The notes below the pieces were generated by a model that saw only the letters and a list, made by a program, of their open reading frames with translations, searched no databases and was not told the DNA's origin. A program made the position numbers and the translations under genes. From NCBI GenBank assembly GCA_003056425.1, contig PYVY01000002.1, positions 62,001 to 126,000 on the forward strand: 64,000 bases of DNA, given 5' to 3'. Below, piece after piece: positions 60,006 to 64,000 of the stretch; positions within the stretch are counted from its first letter, which is position 1; each line of letters opens with the position of its first letter. Origin of the DNA: Alteromonas indica. Its GTDB lineage: Bacteria; Pseudomonadota; Gammaproteobacteria; Enterobacterales; Alteromonadaceae.

Positions 60006-62576
60006 TTACATTTTGGCTTCTATCTGGCTTTTGGTAGATAATAGCGTCTGGTTTGCCGGCTTGATTTTAAGAGCTTTACGTATCCATTGGTGCGCTTCAT
60101 CAAGCTGGTTTTGCTCGCTCATTAACCAGGCCATATTGTTCATGGCTACCCAGTTTTCAGGCTGTTTTTGCAGAATTTGCTGATAATAGTCAATCGCCTC
60201 TTGCGGGCGATCTTTGGCCAGTTCGCTGGCCAGCATCATCTGCGCATTAGCGTTACCGCCGGTAGAATCCACGTACTTTTTGAGCATACTAATCGCTTCT
60301 TCTTGCTGATCCGTTTCTTTCAACGCTTGATAGTAATACTGCGCCGTTACACCGTTAGCGTTTTTCTCGTAAGAGGATGCTAATTGGGTTACCGCCGCTG
60401 ACGCATTCCCCAGCGCCAGGTTAGTCCGGCCTGCCAGCATTAAGCCTTCAGCAGAGCCTTTAGCTTGTTCGCTGGCTTCATCCAAGGCACTTTGCGCTTT
60501 GGCTGCAGCATTTTTACTTAGCTGAATACGGGCCTTTATAAACGCACCTTCATCTTTAATAGCCGGGTCGTTTTGCGATATTGACTGCAAAGTTTTTAAC
60601 GCATCGTTAGGGCGGTTAGTCATTGCCTGAGCTTTGGCTAACGTGATCATCATGGTGTCGTTAGTGCGGTCCTGAATAACCAGTTTGCGAAGCAAATCTA
60701 CTGCTTTTTGCGGCTGGTTGGTTTTCAGGTAGGCATCTCCCATCAGGTAAACCGCCATGGGCGTATCAATGTCGTTAAAGGCGCTTTTCTCACCAATTTC
60801 TACTACCTGGGTATATTGGGCTGCCAGGTAATTAGCATACAACCGTGAAAACGCTGTGGTGTTCTCGCGCTTACTTAACGAGTCAATTAATTGCTGTGGG
60901 TTATTGCCTTTAGCCTGAATACTTCTGAATGCACCCAAAATGGCATTTTTGTTATTTGGCGCAAGCTCCAGTACCTTATTGAACAGCGACAACGCCATAT
61001 CAAAATCTTTCAGGTTATAAGCCCGTAACGCTTTATTGTTCAAAGCGGCCTTATTTTCCGGGTCCAGCTTTAATACTTTGTCGTAGATGCCGGGCAGGGC
61101 GTCGTAGTTTTCCACATACTTTTCAAGTTCAGCAGAAATAAGGTAGTTTTGTACATTGTCCGGCTCGTCGTTAATCCATTGCTTAAGTAATGAACGAGCT
61201 TCGTCAATTTCTCCCGATGAGGTTTTTAGCGATAACAGCAGCAATTTAGACTGCGAAGTATCACCAGAACCGGCTTCAGAAACAATTGCATTACTGGCGG
61301 TTTCGATAAGTTGCATACCGGACGTATCGCCAGATAACACCTTCAGTACACCTAACTGCTGGCGGGTGCGATCATCATCAATTTTGCTTTCATCAATATC
61401 CCGAAGCAAGCTGCTGGCCTGGCGCCGGTCGCCATTACCCAACAATTTTACGCTGGTTGCTGCGGCCAGGGTTTCGTTTTGCTTCACCAGTTCGGGGTTG
61501 CTGGCCAGTACATTAAACGCATCGCGTGACGCTCCAACCTGCAATTTCGCCGCCACGTACATTTGCTTGGCGGGGTGGGTGGCTGGCACATCGTTAATAA
61601 TTTTTGCCAGATGCTGAATAGCCTGTTCGTAATTGCCTACGCGAAAGTTAGTTAACCCTGCAATATACGAGGTAAGCGGCGAATTTAACCCGCCACCAAT
61701 TGCCCGTTCAATTAAACTGTTGGCTTTGGCAAAGTCTTCTTCAGACACGGCAATCAGCGCTTTTTGCTGATTAGCCAACGGCTGGTCGTTAAACCGTTTC
61801 AAAATAGCGTTAACGTGGGGCTTGGCTTCTTCAAATTCGTTCTTTTGAATGTATGCTTCAGCGATATTTAAATTAAGCCGCAAATACGCTGGTTTTTCGT
61901 CCAGCATACGTTTATAGGTGTCAATCGACAGGTCGTAGTCTTTCATGCGGTAAGCAATTTCAGCTACCAGCGAGCTGATTAACCAGTTCTCTTTGAAGTT
62001 TTGCGCGGCGTCAGCTAATACGTCTTTGTTCGAGGTATCCTGTTTGATCAGGTAGGTTTCAATAATCTGGCCAAGCATGGCAATGTCTTTGTCATCAGCC
62101 TGTAGCGCTTCTTTTAACGTCGCGCGTGCCTTCGGCGAGTTTCCGCTGCGCGCTGCCAGTAAGGCCGAAATGGCCTGGCCTTTAGCTTTGGCCGTAGCGC
62201 TAAGATTGTCTTCAAGGTCAGCTAAAATGGTATCGAACTGGTCAACATCAGAGCTTGAGTACAACGCAGAAAAATATTCGCCAGCGTAATCTGAAATATC
62301 GCTACCCATTGAGCTGGCGCGTTCGAATGAGCTAACCGCGCCTTCCATATCGCCTAATGCATAGTATGTCTGGGCCAGCAGCACCCGTGCGTTGGCGTCG
62401 TTGGGGGCTTCTTGCACTGCGTTTCTAAGAGTTAACGCAGCTTCATGATAATTTTCTGATTTATAGGCATCTTCGGCATTTTGAATTTGCTGCTCTAATG
62501 AGGGCTGGCCACAACCTGCAAGCAAGCTTAATGAAACAATACCTGCGAGGGTGGACTTAACTAGCATTCTATCCAT
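60006..62576 (-). CDS. prsT: PEP-CTERM system TPR-repeat lipoprotein PrsT
   Basis: An 856-residue lipoprotein. Signal peptide MDRMLVKSTLAGIVSLSLLA with Cys22 in the lipobox LLAGC; a start at residue 4 (M) would place the Cys at 19. The remainder is an almost continuous series of tetratricopeptide repeats (for example NYHEAALTLRNAVQEAPNDA, NYEQAIQHLAKIINDVPATH, NKALRAYNLKDFDMALSLFN), as in TIGR02917. PrsT is constant in exosortase A loci; its presumed role is as an envelope scaffold for polysaccharide or PEP-CTERM protein assembly. It is flanked on both sides by the two PEP-CTERM genes. I see no sigma-54 promoter upstream of it. Confidence 0.95.
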   Translation of the reverse strand: MDRMLVKSTLAGIVSLSLLAGCGQPSLEQQIQNAEDAYKSENYHEAALTLRNAVQEAPNDANARVLLAQTYYALGDMEGAVSSFERASSMGSDISDYAGEYFSALYSSSDVDQFDTILADLEDNLSATAKAKGQAISALLAARSGNSPKARATLKEALQADDKDIAMLGQIIETYLIKQDTSNKDVLADAAQNFKENWLISSLVAEIAYRMKDYDLSIDTYKRMLDEKPAYLRLNLNIAEAYIQKNEFEEAKPHVNAILKRFNDQPLANQQKALIAVSEEDFAKANSLIERAIGGGLNSPLTSYIAGLTNFRVGNYEQAIQHLAKIINDVPATHPAKQMYVAAKLQVGASRDAFNVLASNPELVKQNETLAAATSVKLLGNGDRRQASSLLRDIDESKIDDDRTRQQLGVLKVLSGDTSGMQLIETASNAIVSEAGSGDTSQSKLLLLSLKTSSGEIDEARSLLKQWINDEPDNVQNYLISAELEKYVENYDALPGIYDKVLKLDPENKAALNNKALRAYNLKDFDMALSLFNKVLELAPNNKNAILGAFRSIQAKGNNPQQLIDSLSKRENTTAFSRLYANYLAAQYTQVVEIGEKSAFNDIDTPMAVYLMGDAYLKTNQPQKAVDLLRKLVIQDRTNDTMMITLAKAQAMTNRPNDALKTLQSISQNDPAIKDEGAFIKARIQLSKNAAAKAQSALDEASEQAKGSAEGLMLAGRTNLALGNASAAVTQLASSYEKNANGVTAQYYYQALKETDQQEEAISMLKKYVDSTGGNANAQMMLASELAKDRPQEAIDYYQQILQKQPENWVAMNNMAWLMSEQNQLDEAHQWIRKALKIKPANQTLLSTKSQIEAKM

Positions 62577-62805
62577 ACTGAACTACTTTACCTTTTTAAA
62601 ATTTATGGCTTACTGTAAGCCTAAAGTTTAAGAAAAGAAAGACTACGCATGTCTCAGGCAAGTAGATTCATAGGCTATGCGGGGGAGTGAATATAGGCTT
62701 TGAGCGTGAAACAACCCAATCGGCAAGCTCATGGGTGGTTTATTATTAGCAATTACAGCAGGTTAGAGAAGGTGTAAAAATAGCTGACAATAATATAGCA
62801 GGCAT

Positions 62806-62832
62806 AAAAAAAGGCGACTTACGTCGCCTTTT
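62806..62832 (-). terminator. Terminator of the second PEP-CTERM gene
   Basis: AAAAAAAGGCGAC, TTAC loop, GTCGCCTTTTC; the stem and loop are identical to those at 58044, which supports duplication of the whole transcription unit. Confidence 0.85.
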
Positions 62833-62855
62833 CAAAATCTGTGTCTAAGCAGTAA

Positions 62856-63611
62856 TTATGCTTTACGACGGCTGGTTGCACCCAGGCCTAACAGACCAAG
62901 AGCAAGTACAGCTAGAGTAGATGGCTCTGGAACTTCGTAGAACTGTGCACTTACGTCACCAGTAGTTGACTGAGAACCACTTGGATCGAATGTGTCGAAG
63001 TCGCCGTTTACGTTAACCATCATAGAGAATGGCTGAGGCATTACGAAGTACTGGTCGCCTTCAGCAGTCAGTTCGAAATCAAAGAAATCGAAGTTGAATG
63101 ATGTAGTTGTTACGCCGCCAACTGTAGTAGAAGAACCCAGGTTAGCACCCAGAGAAGCTGAAGTACCTAACAGGATGTCATCAGCAGTGTTCATCAGAGA
63201 CAGGTCAGAGAAATCTGCTACGTCTGTGTCGTTGCTTGCATCAAGATAGAACTGGAAGCCGCCTTGGTCGCCAACAAAGTTGAAGCCTTGAGCAGTTTCA
63301 GTTACTGAACCTTCAGCAGAGAACGTTGCATACAGAGTGTAGAAGTTGTTAAGGCCAGAGCCTTTAACTGAACTACCGTTGTTGAAGAACTGACCGAATG
63401 TAGCGAAAGCGTCAGCAGTGAAACCGCCTGAACCGTCGAAAGTCAGGTTTTCAACATAACCACCGTTGATTTTGTCAGCGTTGATTGTAGAGCCACCTGC
63501 GAAGGCAGTTCCTTCGTCTACAGTGAATTCTACGAAGTCAGCATAGCTAGAGAAAGAAGCAGCGATACCTGCAGTTAGCGCTAAAGATTTTACCAATGTT
63601 TTGATTTTCAT
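62856..63611 (-). CDS. PEP-CTERM sorting-domain protein (flocculation-associated PepA-like), copy 2
   Basis: A 251-residue protein from the ATG at 63611, which has a good ribosome site (GGAGATGG) and gives the same N-terminus as copy 1; the longer frame to 63644 is unlikely. Signal peptide MKIKTLVKSLALTAGIAASF, then SSYADFVEFTVDEGTAFAGG. The body matches copy 1 almost residue for residue, and the tail has VPEPST, LAVLALGLLGLGATSRRKA. Differences cluster in loops (DKINGG for NKLNGG, SASLG for SSSLG). It should be sorted by XrtA. A sigma-54 promoter lies about 55 bp upstream. It is probably highly expressed, given its strong ribosome site. Confidence 0.93.
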   Translation of the reverse strand: MKIKTLVKSLALTAGIAASFSSYADFVEFTVDEGTAFAGGSTINADKINGGYVENLTFDGSGGFTADAFATFGQFFNNGSSVKGSGLNNFYTLYATFSAEGSVTETAQGFNFVGDQGGFQFYLDASNDTDVADFSDLSLMNTADDILLGTSASLGANLGSSTTVGGVTTTSFNFDFFDFELTAEGDQYFVMPQPFSMMVNVNGDFDTFDPSGSQSTTGDVSAQFYEVPEPSTLAVLALGLLGLGATSRRKA

Positions 63612-63664
63612 AACCATCTCCATATTCCAATAAGAGGGGCTCAACTAAGCCACGCTAGAGATAG

Positions 63665-63682
63665 TGCAGTTATGGTGCCAAC
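63665..63682 (-). promoter_or_regulatory. Sigma-54 (RpoN) promoter of PEP-CTERM gene copy 2
   Basis: On the minus strand TTGGCAC, six bases (CATAAC), TGC: again GG-N10-GC. Downstream both PEP-CTERM leaders share the block TAGCGTGGCT, so the promoter and early leader were copied along with the gene. Confidence 0.75.
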
Positions 63683-63768
63683 TTTTTATCTTGATGTTTT
63701 GGAATGCTTTTTCTGTTTTCTTATACTTTTGTTTAACCCGGGTGTAAATTTTCTCGACACCAAATTGG

Positions 63769-64000
63769 TTAATCATCACTCACTATGCGTTCCGCTATCT
63801 TAAATTTCAGGCGTTGCACTAAGCCGCGGTTACCCCGAGGCAGGTGGGTGCGCGAAAATTTATTGCGATACGCATCAAAATGCAGCCCGTAGGGGGCGCA
63901 TTCTACCGCGCCACGGTTGAGCAAAATTTTAAGCGCATAGGTTTCGGCCATTCCCGCGCACAGGTTTACCGCCATCGGCGTCGACGGCCCCCGGCGTTCT
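63769..64000 (-). CDS. ThiF/MoeB-like E1-type protein, C-terminal part (runs off window end)
   Basis: A leftward frame open from the window edge to a stop at 63769 (about 76 residues visible). It contains GPSTPMAVNLCAGMAETYAL, then KILLNRGAVECAPYGLHFDA and YRNKFSRTHLPRGNRGLVQR. The CAGMAxTEALKILLGRG-like pattern followed by PYGLHFDAYRNK is typical of C-termini of ThiF-family adenylyltransferases, which activate ubiquitin-like or small carboxylate partners. The catalytic and ATP-binding regions lie outside the window, so the assignment is limited. Confidence 0.6.
   Translation of the reverse strand, partial: ERRGPSTPMAVNLCAGMAETYALKILLNRGAVECAPYGLHFDAYRNKFSRTHLPRGNRGLVQRLKFKIAERIVSDD

Overview
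The window looks like a chromosomal segment of a marine gammaproteobacterium, most probably an Alteromonadales/Alteromonadaceae member. This is inferred from the FadE-, GlnE-, HldE- and LpxL-type housekeeping genes, the DUF3081 gene and the Alteromonas-like exosortase A locus; no rRNA or other taxonomic marker is present.

Layout. 1-226 is the N-terminus of a leftward FadE-type acyl-CoA dehydrogenase. 488-5379 is a four-gene envelope group: RND/MMPL exporter, LolA-like protein and two outer-membrane beta-barrels. 5466-13500 holds conserved chromosomal genes: DUF3081, LpxL-like acyltransferase, a TcpQ-domain protein, glnE, a tandem DUF350 membrane protein, a GIY-YIG protein and hldE. From 13601 almost to the end lies a large exosortase A (XrtA)/PEP-CTERM exopolysaccharide locus. 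Its parts are: XrtA-associated ATPase; initiating sugar transferase (leftward); a Wza-like, GNVR chain-length, tyrosine kinase and TIGR03016 beta-barrel operon; two deacetylases; GNAT, FemAB, DegT-like and GT2 genes (leftward); exosortase A fused to an EpsI domain; a long run of glycosyltransferases with an ABC flippase-like gene and sulfotransferases; an ATP-grasp gene; low-molecular-weight tyrosine phosphatase; an O-antigen polymerase/ligase; a secreted lyase-like protein; and two acyltransferases flanking an IS3-family element. The locus ends with two near-duplicate PEP-CTERM proteins either side of the TPR lipoprotein PrsT. A partial ThiF-like gene closes the window.

How it fits together. 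The genes encode a lipid-linked, probably sulfated and acylated surface polysaccharide that is initiated, elongated, flipped, polymerised and exported, together with secreted proteins carrying a C-terminal PEP-CTERM signal that XrtA processes. Both PEP-CTERM genes have a GG-N10-GC sigma-54 promoter, which matches the known RpoN/PrsK/PrsR control of such systems; prsK and prsR are not in the window.

The least explained part is a 2.3 kb non-coding block at 25233-27480, between two convergent genes. It contains two long repeat families in opposite orientations (A x2; B x4 interleaved with seven H units at exact 137/327 bp periods). They share a head sequence followed by a 12-bp-stem hairpin whose arms differ between families yet remain perfectly complementary, which suggests selection on nucleic-acid structure. 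Another feature is an AT-rich, apparently acquired stretch at about 48.3-54.7 kb. All assignments were read from sequence by eye; no database search was run.
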